A DNA stretch of 64,000 nt from NCBI RefSeq assembly GCF_002288185.1, contig NZ_CP016776.1:620001-684000 (forward strand), in the 5' to 3' direction. Below the pieces are notes generated by a model. That model saw only the letters and a list, made by a program, of their open reading frames with translations, ran no database searches and was not told the DNA's origin. Source of the stretch: Candidatus Planktophila vernalis (GTDB lineage: Bacteria > Actinomycetota > Actinomycetes > Nanopelagicales > Nanopelagicaceae). Made by a program: the position numbers and the translations under genes. Shown piece by piece: positions 9,391-18,141 of this stretch; the first letter of the stretch is position 1; every line of letters starts with the position of its first letter.

Positions 9391-10440
9391 ATGTCAAAGT
9401 TTTCAGGATTAGGTGGTCGTCTCTATCGCGGTGAAACCTCTATTGAAATTATTGGTCACCGCCGACGTTGGTATGCAGTCTCTGCTGTTTTTGTCATGCT
9501 TTCTCTTGGAGCCCTAGGCGTACAGGGTCTGCACTTGGGAATTGAATTTAAGGGTGGCTCTTCTTTCACAGTTACTAAGGTGGGTGCATCCGTTGAGGAT
9601 GCTCGCGCTGCAGTATCAGCGACAGGAGTACCTGGAGAAGCAATTGTCCAAACAATCGGCACTGACAAGATTCGCGTACAGACAGGAGCGCTCGATACTG
9701 TACAAAACAACGCAGTACAAGATGCTCTTGCAGCAAAGTTCGCAGTTCCGGTCGAATCAATTGATACGCAAATAGTTGGACCATCCTGGGGTAAGGAAAT
9801 TACCCGTAAGGCCGTCTACGGTCTCCTTGGTTTCTTAGTGTTCGTCATGCTCTACCTTGCAATGGCATTTGAGCCAAAGATGGCTGTTGCAGCTATCGCT
9901 GCGGTGGTTCACGACGTATTTATAACTGTTGGTATTTACGCACTCGTTGGATTCGATGTTACTCCAGCAACAGTCATTGGCTTTTTAACCATTTTGGGTT
10001 ATTCGCTCTATGACACCGTTGTTGTATTCGACAAGATTCGAGAAAACACGCGCACGATTACCGCAACTTCAAAGAGCACGTACTCTCAAGCAACTAACTT
10101 GGCAGTTAATCAGACGATTGTTCGTTCGATTAACACATCTGTCATTGCGCTGTTGCCTGTAGGTTCAATCCTCTTTGTTGGTGCTGGATTACTTGGTGCC
10201 GGAACGCTCAAGGATCTTTCCCTCGCGTTGTTCATTGGTTTAGCAGTTGGTACATACTCTTCAATCTTTATTGCACCTCCTGTCTTAGCTCAGCTTCGCG
10301 AGAGAGAACCTGCGATGCAAGCACTTGCAAAGCGCGTTAACGGTCGTACAGCCCCTGTCGGAACTCCTACGCCAGCACCGGCGCATTCAGAAGAGCGCCG
10401 TGGACCACGCAACCAACCAAAGCGTAAACATCGCAAATAG
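9391..10440 (+). CDS. secF: Protein translocase subunit SecF
   Basis: SecF pairs with SecD in the membrane. The 349-residue protein has an N-terminal helix followed by the signature GIEFKGGSSF, an extracytoplasmic domain and a C-terminal set of helices containing YSLYDTVVVFDKIRENTR, the conserved RND-type motif. The tail after residue 315 is polar and basic and may extend into the cytoplasm. AGGAGG-like sequence at the end of secD (AAAGGAGGC) provides the ribosome-binding site for this gene. Confidence 0.95.
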   Translation: MSKFSGLGGRLYRGETSIEIIGHRRRWYAVSAVFVMLSLGALGVQGLHLGIEFKGGSSFTVTKVGASVEDARAAVSATGVPGEAIVQTIGTDKIRVQTGALDTVQNNAVQDALAAKFAVPVESIDTQIVGPSWGKEITRKAVYGLLGFLVFVMLYLAMAFEPKMAVAAIAAVVHDVFITVGIYALVGFDVTPATVIGFLTILGYSLYDTVVVFDKIRENTRTITATSKSTYSQATNLAVNQTIVRSINTSVIALLPVGSILFVGAGLLGAGTLKDLSLALFIGLAVGTYSSIFIAPPVLAQLREREPAMQALAKRVNGRTAPVGTPTPAPAHSEERRGPRNQPKRKHRK

Positions 10441-10450
10441 CGGTACCTAA

Positions 10451-12613
10451 ATGGATACTTTGATTGCACCGGTTATAAGTGCGCTCAAAGAGCACCATGC
10501 AACGAATAACTTTGCAGATGTTGAACGTGCTTTTGTAGTTGCTGAAAAAGCCCACGATGGACAGCTTCGCAAATCTGGCGATGCATACATAACGCACCCA
10601 GTTGCAGTCGCCAATATCTTGGCTGAGTTGGGTTTAACTTCAGAAGCAATCATTGCTGCGCTCTTGCATGACACAGTCGAAGACACGGCATATTCGCTTA
10701 AAGAGCTGCGTCATGATTTTGGTGATGAAATCGCTGGATTAGTTGATGGTGTGACAAAGCTAGACAAGCTGACATATGGACCAACGGCAGAGGCTGAGAC
10801 TGTTCGCAAGATGGTTGTTGCAATGTCGAGAGATATCCGGGTCCTAGTTATAAAGCTGGCAGATCGACTACATAATGCTCGCACGTGGAAATATGTTTCA
10901 GCCGAAAGTGCCCAGCGCAAAGCCCGTGAAACTTTAGATATCTACGCACCTCTTGCCCACCGCTTAGGTATGAATGCAATTAAATGGGAGTTAGAAGATC
11001 TTTCCTTTGAGGTGTTGGAGCCAAAGAAGTTTGAAGAGATTTCCCGTCTTGTTGCAGAGCGCTCACCATCTCGCGATAAGTTGACACATGATGTAATTGA
11101 GATTGTTACGCAAGATTTAGCTGCCGATGGAATCAAAGCAACAGTTACGGGTCGTCAAAAGCATTTCTTCTCGGTCTATCAAAAGATGGTCGTGCGTGGA
11201 CGAGAATTCAATGACATTTATGACTTAGTAGGTATTCGAGTTTTAGTTGAGGATGTTCGTGATTGCTACGGAGTGCTCGGCGCAATCCACGCAAGATGGA
11301 GTCCAGTTCCAGGTCGCTTCAAGGATTACATTGCAATGCCTAAGTTCAACTTGTATCAATCACTGCACACCACCGTGATTGGACCAACAGGCAAAGCTAT
11401 TGAGATCCAAATTAGAACATTTGATATGCACTCACGCGCCGAATTCGGTATTGCAGCACATTGGAAATATAAGCAAGGACATGAAAATAATGAGACATCT
11501 CCTGAGATGCTCTGGCTTCGCCAACTGCACGAGTGGCAAAAGGAGACAGAGGATCCTTCAGAGTTCCTTGAAGCTCTGCGCTTTGATTTAGGCACACCAG
11601 AAGTTTTTGTCTTCACACCTAAGGGCAGCGTCGTTGCCCTTCCTGGTGGATCAACCCCGGTCGACTTTGCCTTCTCCGTTCATACTGATGTTGGATTTCG
11701 TTGCGCAGGAGCAAAGGTAAACGGGCGTCTTGTTCCGTTGGAATCTCGATTAAACAACGGTGATGTCGTTGAGATTGTTACCAATAAGGGTGAACACGCT
11801 GGTCCAAGTAGAGATTGGCTTAACTTTGTAAAGAGTCCTCGAGCTCGTTCAAAGATTAAAGGTTGGTTTAGCAAGGAACGACGCGAAGAAGCAATTGATG
11901 CCGGACGTGAATCAATTGCGCGACAAATGCGTAAAGCTGGTTTGCCTCTACAAAAGATTTTTGCAGGTCACTCACTTCTTGAGTTAGCCCATGAACTTCG
12001 CTACCCAGATATCGACGCCCTGTATTCAGCAGTTGGTGATGGTCATATCTCTGCTGCCTCTGTCATCGACAAACTTGTTATATCAATGGGCGCCGAAGAT
12101 TCTCATCCAGAACCAACTATGGATACCTTCACCCCACGCACCCCAACGGCAAGACGTTCGAGTAATGCCATTGATGTTGAAGGTGCTGAGGATGTCTTAG
12201 TTAAGTTAGCGCGCTGCTGCACGCCAGTTCCTGGCGATGCCATCATTGGTTTCATCACTAAGGGCAGCGGCGTTTCAATTCATAGAAACGACTGTGTCAA
12301 CGCAGGTGATTTGGTTCTAAATCAGAACGATCGCATTGTTAATGTCTCTTGGCGTTTGGGTGCGGCAAGTGTTTTCTTGGTCAATATTCAAGTTGAAGCT
12401 CTAGATCGCGAGTCACTGTTGGCAGATGTGACTCGCACACTTTCTGATCAGCACGTCAATATTCTGAGCGCTGCAGTGAGTACTTCAAAGGATCGCACGG
12501 CAATTTCACGCTTTACTTTTGAAATGGCAGATGCCACGCATTTAGATGCGGTTATTGCAGCTGTCAGACATATTGAGGGTGTGTACGACGTTTATCGCAC
12601 TACCAACAATTAA
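10451..12613 (+). CDS. rel: Bifunctional (p)ppGpp synthetase/hydrolase Rel
   Basis: This 720-residue Rel protein makes and degrades the stringent-response alarmone. The N-terminal hydrolase domain has H73-D74 and E77-D78 in LLHDTVEDT. The synthetase domain shows GRFKDYIAMPK, YQSLHTTVIGP and AIEIQIRT. A TGS domain starts near residue 392 (VFVFTPKGSVVALPGG), followed by a cysteine-containing helical region (ARCCTPVPGD) and a C-terminal ACT domain. Both activities look intact, as in mycobacterial Rel. The stop codon shares a TTAA palindrome with the stop of the convergent DUF349 gene, so no terminator separates them. Confidence 0.95.
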   Translation: MDTLIAPVISALKEHHATNNFADVERAFVVAEKAHDGQLRKSGDAYITHPVAVANILAELGLTSEAIIAALLHDTVEDTAYSLKELRHDFGDEIAGLVDGVTKLDKLTYGPTAEAETVRKMVVAMSRDIRVLVIKLADRLHNARTWKYVSAESAQRKARETLDIYAPLAHRLGMNAIKWELEDLSFEVLEPKKFEEISRLVAERSPSRDKLTHDVIEIVTQDLAADGIKATVTGRQKHFFSVYQKMVVRGREFNDIYDLVGIRVLVEDVRDCYGVLGAIHARWSPVPGRFKDYIAMPKFNLYQSLHTTVIGPTGKAIEIQIRTFDMHSRAEFGIAAHWKYKQGHENNETSPEMLWLRQLHEWQKETEDPSEFLEALRFDLGTPEVFVFTPKGSVVALPGGSTPVDFAFSVHTDVGFRCAGAKVNGRLVPLESRLNNGDVVEIVTNKGEHAGPSRDWLNFVKSPRARSKIKGWFSKERREEAIDAGRESIARQMRKAGLPLQKIFAGHSLLELAHELRYPDIDALYSAVGDGHISAASVIDKLVISMGAEDSHPEPTMDTFTPRTPTARRSSNAIDVEGAEDVLVKLARCCTPVPGDAIIGFITKGSGVSIHRNDCVNAGDLVLNQNDRIVNVSWRLGAASVFLVNIQVEALDRESLLADVTRTLSDQHVNILSAAVSTSKDRTAISRFTFEMADATHLDAVIAAVRHIEGVYDVYRTTNN

Positions 12614-13908
12614 CTAAATTCAGCTAAGCCCTTTTCAGCTTCAGCTAGCCACACCTTACGAGCTGCAGCAGACTCGCGAGCCTCAGATGCTTTCTTGGCA
12701 TTTCCAGCAGCCTCTGACTTAGCAGCAATCTTTTCGTAGCTCTCGATTGAGTCAGTAAGTTGCTTAACAACTTCGGCAGCACGTGCCTTTGCCGCTGGAT
12801 CTGTCTTGCGCCAGATTTCGGCTTCAGCTTCCTTAATAACGCTCTCCACAGCGTGAACTCGTGCATCAAGGGATGCGCGCTTATCGCGGTGAGTCATGCC
12901 AATTTTGCTCCATGCGTTCAAGTGATCGCGCAGCGCTTTCTTTGCCTGATCAAGATTAGTGATTGGTAGCAGCGCTTCAATCTGGACAACTAGCTCTTCA
13001 CGCTTAATAAGGTTCGTGGCCATTGTTGTGTCGCGCTTTTCTAGATCAGCGTTTTTAGCGCTAAAGAACTGATCTTGTGCGGCCTTAAATCTTGCCCACA
13101 TCTTTGCATCATCACTTGGCTTTCCACGTCCAGCAGCTTTCCAAGCATCCATGAGAGCCTTGAAGCGCTTAGCAGTTGGAACCCACTCAGTTGAGGTTGC
13201 AAGCTTTTCTGCTTCTTCAATGATTGCCTTCTTTGCATCAACTACAACCTTTTGAACTGATTCAAGGGCTGCAAAGTGGGTGCGGCGACGCTTATCAAAT
13301 TTGTTGCGAGATGATGAGAAACGCTTCCAGAGATCTGCATCTGCTTTCTTATCCAAACGAGGTGCAGATTTCCATTCATCAAGGAGCACCTTGAGACGAT
13401 CGCCAGTGACTTTCCAGCTCTCAGAGAGTGCAAGGCTTTCAGCTTCTGCAACAATCTTTTCCTTCTCAACAAGGATTTGTTCCCGTCGAGCAGACTTAGC
13501 AGCAGTCTCTGCTGCCTTCTTAGCCTCATAGGCCTCGCGATGTCCCTCAATGAGAGGTTCGATTTGTTCTACTGATGCTGAAAGAGCATCAAGATCGCCA
13601 ACACCATTCAATTCTTTTACTTGCTCGCGCAGTTTCTTAACCGCTGCATATGCATCAGATGGGACAAGTGCGCCACTTTTGATTCGGGCTGCAAGGAGTG
13701 CAACTTCAGCTGCAAGGAGTTCAAATTTGCGAACGAAGTAAGCCAGAGCTTCTTCGGCTGTTTTACCAGGATACGAACCAACTGCTTTTTCACCGGAGGA
13801 GGTGCGAACAAAAACTGTTCCATCTTCGGCTACGCGACCAAAGGCCGATGGATCTCCGATTAAGGCTGATGCTGCACTTGCTTGTGGTGTTGGATTGAAA
13901 TCGCTCAT
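12610..13908 (-). CDS. DUF349 domain protein
   Basis: The 432-residue protein is rich in alanine, lysine and glutamate and predicted almost entirely helical. Repeated blocks with W-K-x-A/S and F-x-x-x-R-x-x-F patterns (for example LWKRFSSSRNKFDKRRRTHF and MWARFKAAQDQFFSAKN) are the DUF349 repeats, of which about three are visible. The family is common next to rel in actinobacteria and has no established biochemical function. GAAAGGGAA shortly before the ATG on the minus strand is a good ribosome-binding site, so this gene has a real leader. The 3' end overlaps rel by four bases. Confidence 0.85.
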   Translation of the reverse strand: MSDFNPTPQASAASALIGDPSAFGRVAEDGTVFVRTSSGEKAVGSYPGKTAEEALAYFVRKFELLAAEVALLAARIKSGALVPSDAYAAVKKLREQVKELNGVGDLDALSASVEQIEPLIEGHREAYEAKKAAETAAKSARREQILVEKEKIVAEAESLALSESWKVTGDRLKVLLDEWKSAPRLDKKADADLWKRFSSSRNKFDKRRRTHFAALESVQKVVVDAKKAIIEEAEKLATSTEWVPTAKRFKALMDAWKAAGRGKPSDDAKMWARFKAAQDQFFSAKNADLEKRDTTMATNLIKREELVVQIEALLPITNLDQAKKALRDHLNAWSKIGMTHRDKRASLDARVHAVESVIKEAEAEIWRKTDPAAKARAAEVVKQLTDSIESYEKIAAKSEAAGNAKKASEARESAAARKVWLAEAEKGLAEFS

Positions 13909-14080
13909 GGTGTGTTCCCTTTCAGCGCGTTGTTCTGATCTAGAACGTCGCTATCAGTGTGCGTGCTCACTCAAGGCGCACCTTGGATGAGCGTGAATCG
14001 TGCGGAGGTAAAAGGTACCCTGTCTAGGTGAGTGAGCGTCAATCGCTCCTATTTTGAGCGTGGGCGAAAGGGTGAAATCG
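13909..14080. other. Divergent intergenic region with short repeated motifs
   Basis: This is the longest gap in the window. It separates the DUF349 gene (leftward) from the metallo-hydrolase gene (rightward). TGAGCGTGAATCG at 13988-14000 and TGAGCGTCAATCG at 14033-14045 are near-identical direct repeats 45 bases apart, and TGAGCGTGGGCG at 14055-14066 is a weaker third copy. The second copy is also part of an inverted repeat, GAGCG-TCAAT-CGCTC (14034-14048). GTTCT-N5-AGAAC at about 13936-13950 is another short inverted repeat. They may be regulator sites; no RNA gene or open reading frame was recognised. Confidence 0.4.
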
Positions 14081-14743
14081 GTGCTAGTCGACTCTTTTGC
14101 TGCCCCTATGTATGCCACTAACTGCTGGGTGATTGCTCCCAAGGCTGGAAGCGAATGCGTTGTGATCGATCCCGGAATGCCCGATGTTTCACAGCAGTTG
14201 GATGAGATTCTAAAGAAGCACTCACTTAAGCCTGTTGCAGTCATTGCTACACATGGACATCTTGATCACACCTTTTCTATTCAGCCTATTGCCGATGGTT
14301 ATTCAATTCCTGCCTACATTCACTCACTCGATCGAGTGGCTCTGGCTCATCCTGAGCGTATTCATGGTCCAGAATTCGTAGCGACATTATCGGCTATGGA
14401 CTTTGTCGAACCGAAGGATGTAAGAGAATTGCGCAATGAAGAAGTGGTGGAGCTTGTGGGTATGAAATTCAAAGCCATCCACGCACCCGGCCACACCGCC
14501 GGTTCCCTCGTTTTTGTAGTTGACGATGAATTATTAGTCAGCGGCGATGTTCTCTTTGCTGGTTCTATTGGGCGCACAGATCTGCCAAGTGGATCAGCAG
14601 AGGCGATGGAGACTACATTGCGCAAAAAGATTTTGCCGCTCGGCGATCATTTACGGGTTCTGCCTGGACACTATGCAGAGACCACCATGGCCGCTGAGAA
14701 GAAGAACAATCCATATTTAACTGCCCTGAAAGGTCGCTACTAA
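14081..14743 (+). CDS. MBL-fold metallo-hydrolase (glyoxalase II-like)
   Basis: This beta-lactamase-fold hydrolase has the zinc-binding signature THGHLDH (residues 57-63 from this start), the downstream [10 protein letters not shown] and the [16 protein letters not shown] segment that supplies the bridging aspartate. The pattern is that of the glyoxalase II-like group, but the substrate cannot be told. Starts at 14054 (TTG) and 14072 (GTG) are possible; the GTG at 14081 is preferred because GAAAGG at 14066-14071 lies 9 bases upstream, giving 220 residues. The stop overlaps the hisS start (TAATG). A similar hydrolase precedes hisS in other actinobacteria. Confidence 0.85.
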   Translation: MLVDSFAAPMYATNCWVIAPKAGSECVVIDPGMPDVSQQLDEILKKHSLKPVAVIATHGHLDHTFSIQPIADGYSIPAYIHSLDRVALAHPERIHGPEFVATLSAMDFVEPKDVRELRNEEVVELVGMKFKAIHAPGHTAGSLVFVVDDELLVSGDVLFAGSIGRTDLPSGSAEAMETTLRKKILPLGDHLRVLPGHYAETTMAAEKKNNPYLTALKGRY

Positions 14744-15993
14744 TGGCCGGGCAAAAGATTCAAGCTCCTAAAGGTGTCAGTGAATATGTTCCACCGCGCT
14801 CTGAAGCATTTGAGTTTGTTCGCGAATCCTTAATTGAGCCAGCTCGCAAAGCGGGTTATCAATTAATCGAACTTCCAGTATTTGAAGATACCGAGCTATT
14901 TACACGCGGTGTTGGTGAATCAACTGATGTTGTCTCAAAAGAGATGTACACATTTCAAGACCGTGGCGATCGTTCGATTACATTGCGCCCAGAAGGAACT
15001 GCCGGAGTAATGCGAGCAGTTATCGAACATGGTCTAGATCGTGGTCAACTACCAGCCAAGCTTTGGTATTCGGGTCAGTTCTTTCGTGCCGAACGTCCAC
15101 AAGCAGGTCGCTACCGCCAGTTCTACCAAGTCGGTATTGAAGCCATTGGTTTAGATGATGCGGCAATTGATGCTGAAGTAATTGCTATTGCAGATGCAGG
15201 GTTTAAGGCGATAGGTCTAAGTAAGTACCGTTTAGAAATAACCAGCTTGGGTGACGCGGATTCTCGTGCAGCCCATCGTGTTGATTTAGTGAAATTTATT
15301 GCGGGGATGAAATTGGATGAGGCAACAACTGCGCGTGCAGCACTTAATCCATTACGCCTTTTTGATGATAAACGCCCTGAAATTAAAGATGCAATGGCGA
15401 AAGCTCCATTGCTAGTTGATTACTTGAGTGAGAGTTCACGTGCTCATTTTGAACAAGTGAAAAAGTATCTTGATGTGTTAGGCATTTCCTATGTTCTTAA
15501 TCCACGGATGGTTCGTGGTTTGGATTACTACACAGGCACTACATTTGAATTTGTGCATGAACTTCTCGGTGCTCAGTCTGGAATTGGTGGGGGAGGCCGC
15601 TATGACGGACTTATGGCCGAACTCGGAGGCCAGTCTTTATCTGGAATTGGTTTTGGTTTAGGTGTTGATAGAGCGCTTTTGGCAGCAGAGGCTGAAGGAG
15701 TAATTAACGAGAACTCCTTTGTCTCAGATTTGTTCATCATTCCACTGGGGGATGCGGCAAAAGAAATGGCGATGAAGATTGCTAGCCAACTACGCAACGC
15801 TGGAAAGAGTATTGAAATTGCTTTTGGAGATCGAGCGCTCAAGGGTGCTATGAAAGGCGCGGACAAGAGCGGTGCGCGCTATGTCATCGTTTTAGGCGAA
15901 TCAGAGATTTCTAGCGCAACGGTGGAGCTAAAAGAGATGAAAACTGGTGCCACTTCATCGGTTAAGATTGACTCATTAATCAGCGCAATTTAG
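14743..15993 (+). CDS. hisS: Histidyl-tRNA synthetase
   Basis: This class II synthetase charges tRNA-His. The 416-residue sequence is of the usual bacterial length and shows motif 1-2 elements ([13 protein letters not shown] and [18 protein letters not shown]), the two histidine-specific segments ([12 protein letters not shown] and GGGGRYDGL), motif 3 (GFGLGVDRA) and a C-terminal anticodon-binding domain from about residue 325. It starts in a 1-base TAATG overlap with the metallo-hydrolase and is followed 23 bases later by aspS. Confidence 0.96.
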   Translation: MAGQKIQAPKGVSEYVPPRSEAFEFVRESLIEPARKAGYQLIELPVFEDTELFTRGVGESTDVVSKEMYTFQDRGDRSITLRPEGTAGVMRAVIEHGLDRGQLPAKLWYSGQFFRAERPQAGRYRQFYQVGIEAIGLDDAAIDAEVIAIADAGFKAIGLSKYRLEITSLGDADSRAAHRVDLVKFIAGMKLDEATTARAALNPLRLFDDKRPEIKDAMAKAPLLVDYLSESSRAHFEQVKKYLDVLGISYVLNPRMVRGLDYYTGTTFEFVHELLGAQSGIGGGGRYDGLMAELGGQSLSGIGFGLGVDRALLAAEAEGVINENSFVSDLFIIPLGDAAKEMAMKIASQLRNAGKSIEIAFGDRALKGAMKGADKSGARYVIVLGESEISSATVELKEMKTGATSSVKIDSLISAI

Positions 15994-16016
15994 TTATAGG
16001 GATGTAGAACGCACAT

Positions 16017-17768
16017 ATGTTAAGAACTCATGACGCAGGCTCATTGCGCAAATCCCATGCCGGTACGACCGTTACTTTGGCAGGGTGGGTCTCACGTCGC
16101 CGTGATCATGGTGGTGTTGCATTTATTGATCTACGCGATGCTTCAGGTTCTGTTCAAGTAGTTATTCGCGATGAAAAGATGGCGGGTTCTCTTCGCGCCG
16201 AGTGGTGTCTGATGATTACGGGAGAAGTTTTAGCAAGACCTGCAGGAAATGAGAATACAAACATTCCAACAGGTGAAATTGAAGTTATGGGTGACACAGT
16301 CGTTGTTTTGAGTGAATCAGCACCGCTGCCTTTCCCAGTTGATTCAGGAAATGATTCAGAGATCAGCGAAGAAGTGCGCTTGAAGTATCGCTACCTAGAT
16401 CTACGCCGTGAGAAGCCAGCGGCAAATCTTCGTTTGCGCTCAAAGGTGACTTCGGTTATTCGTCGCGTGATGGAGGATGAAGCGTTTCTTGAGATCGAAA
16501 CCCCATATCTCACACGTTCAACTCCTGAAGGTGCTCGCGACTTTTTAGTCCCAGTTCGTCTGCAGCCAGGTAGTTGGTATGCCTTGCCGCAATCACCACA
16601 GCTCTTTAAGCAGTTGTTGATGGTTGCTGGAATGGAAAAGTATTACCAAATCGCCAGATGTTTTCGCGATGAGGATTTCCGAGCCGACCGCCAACCAGAA
16701 TTTACGCAATTAGATATCGAGATGTCTTTTATTGATCAAGAAGACATCTTGGCCGTTGCCGAAAAGATTGTTTCAAAGATATGGAAGGAAGCTGTTGGGT
16801 ACACCATCCCACTTCCTCTCCAGCGCATGACTTATGCCGATGCGATGACTCGCTATGGTTCAGATAAACCTGATCTTCGCTTTGGTTATGAACTAACTGA
16901 GCAGACTCAGTATTTTGCGCAAACAACTTTCAGAGTTTTCCAAGCACCTTACGTTGGAAGCGTTGTTATGCCTGGGGGAGCAACCTCTCCTCGTCGTGAG
17001 TTAGATGCATGGCAAGACTGGGCTAAAGCCCGTGGAGCTAAGGGCCTTGCATACATCTTGGTCAATGAAGATGGAACTTTAGGCGGACCAGTTGCTAAGA
17101 ATCTTTCAGAGTCTGAATCTTCAGGAATTGCTGCAGCAGCAGGTGCAAAAGCTGGAGATGCGATTTTCTTTGCAGCTGGTGAACGCATGGCATCATTGAA
17201 TTTGTTAGGTGCGGTTCGTTTAGAAATAGGTAAGCGTTGCAACTTGATTCCTGCAGATAAGTGGGAGTTCCTATGGGTTGTCGATGCGCCAATGTTTGAA
17301 CCAACAGATAGCGGCGGTTGGACAGCTGTTCACCATCCATTTACTGGACCTAAGCCAGAGTTTGCAAAGACATTTGCAAAGGATCCTGCCTCAGCACTTG
17401 CCTATGCATATGACATTGTTTTGAATGGAACTGAACTTGGCGGTGGATCAATTCGTATTCATGATCGCCAAATTCAAAAAGATGTTTTTAGCGTTATTGG
17501 TTTGAGCGATGAAGAAGCCCAGAGCAAGTTTGGCTTCCTCTTAGAGGCCTTCAATTACGGACCACCTCCACATGGTGGAATTGCACTTGGTCTTGATCGA
17601 GTGTGCGCACTGCTTACTGGTTCAGATTCAATCCGCGAAGTTATTGCATTCCCTAAGACTGCAAGCGGTGGAGACCCGTTAACTGGTGCTCCAACTCCTA
17701 TTACTACGGCGCAACGCAAAGAGAGCGGTATTGATGGCGCTCCTAAAGCAGCGCCTCAGGTAGGCTAA
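16017..17768 (+). CDS. aspS: Aspartyl-tRNA synthetase, probably non-discriminating type
   Basis: The 583-residue class IIb enzyme has an N-terminal OB-fold anticodon-binding domain, motif 2 ([20 protein letters not shown]), the bacterial GAD insertion and motif 3 ([10 protein letters not shown]). The anticodon-domain loop reads RRDHGGVAF; histidine at this position is the form I associate with non-discriminating AspRS that also makes Asp-tRNA-Asn for GatCAB, whereas E. coli has leucine. TAGAAC ends exactly 6 bases before the ATG, which is close to but not a full match of the TANNNT pattern seen elsewhere. The DUF948 gene and alaS follow. Confidence 0.95.
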   Translation: MLRTHDAGSLRKSHAGTTVTLAGWVSRRRDHGGVAFIDLRDASGSVQVVIRDEKMAGSLRAEWCLMITGEVLARPAGNENTNIPTGEIEVMGDTVVVLSESAPLPFPVDSGNDSEISEEVRLKYRYLDLRREKPAANLRLRSKVTSVIRRVMEDEAFLEIETPYLTRSTPEGARDFLVPVRLQPGSWYALPQSPQLFKQLLMVAGMEKYYQIARCFRDEDFRADRQPEFTQLDIEMSFIDQEDILAVAEKIVSKIWKEAVGYTIPLPLQRMTYADAMTRYGSDKPDLRFGYELTEQTQYFAQTTFRVFQAPYVGSVVMPGGATSPRRELDAWQDWAKARGAKGLAYILVNEDGTLGGPVAKNLSESESSGIAAAAGAKAGDAIFFAAGERMASLNLLGAVRLEIGKRCNLIPADKWEFLWVVDAPMFEPTDSGGWTAVHHPFTGPKPEFAKTFAKDPASALAYAYDIVLNGTELGGGSIRIHDRQIQKDVFSVIGLSDEEAQSKFGFLLEAFNYGPPPHGGIALGLDRVCALLTGSDSIREVIAFPKTASGGDPLTGAPTPITTAQRKESGIDGAPKAAPQVG

Positions 17769-17772
17769 CAAC

Positions 17773-18132
17773 ATGGGTCCAGGTGGAATTGCAACAATAA
17801 TCGCAAGTTGTGCGCTGATGGTTATCGCCATTGCAGTTGCCTACGTGATTATTCGTCTCGGTCGCTTTATAGATGAGGCTAAGGCATCCCTCAAAACCAT
17901 CACAGATGAAACTGCACCTCTTATCGATGAAGTTCACACAACTGTGACTTTAGTAAATGGACCTCTCAAGAGTATAAACAGAATTACTAAAAATGCTGAA
18001 GATCTCTCAGATAAAGTAAATGAAGCAACAACAGCTTTCATTAGCAAAAACGGTTCTGCGGTCAAGGTTGCCGGTGCTCTTATCTCTGCAGCGTCAAAGA
18101 AGAAATCTCGATCTAAGAAGAAGGCTGAGTGA
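17773..18132 (+). CDS. DUF948 small membrane protein
   Basis: This 119-residue protein has one N-terminal membrane helix (about residues 6-28), then an amphipathic helical region with VNGPLKSINRITKNAEDLSDKVNEAT, and ends in a lysine/serine-rich tail. These are features of the DUF948 family, short anchored proteins found between aspS and alaS in actinobacteria. The function is unknown; the methyl-accepting-protein-like heptad pattern suggests coiled-coil self-association. It lies 4 bases after aspS and 9 bases before alaS, so it is in the same transcript. Confidence 0.75.
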   Translation: MGPGGIATIIASCALMVIAIAVAYVIIRLGRFIDEAKASLKTITDETAPLIDEVHTTVTLVNGPLKSINRITKNAEDLSDKVNEATTAFISKNGSAVKVAGALISAASKKKSRSKKKAE

Positions 18133-18141
18133 TCCTCACAA

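Noticed and set aside
13280-13863. Several plus-strand open frames opposite the DUF349 gene
   Set aside because: They are antisense shadows of a coherent DUF349 protein and show no recognisable domain.
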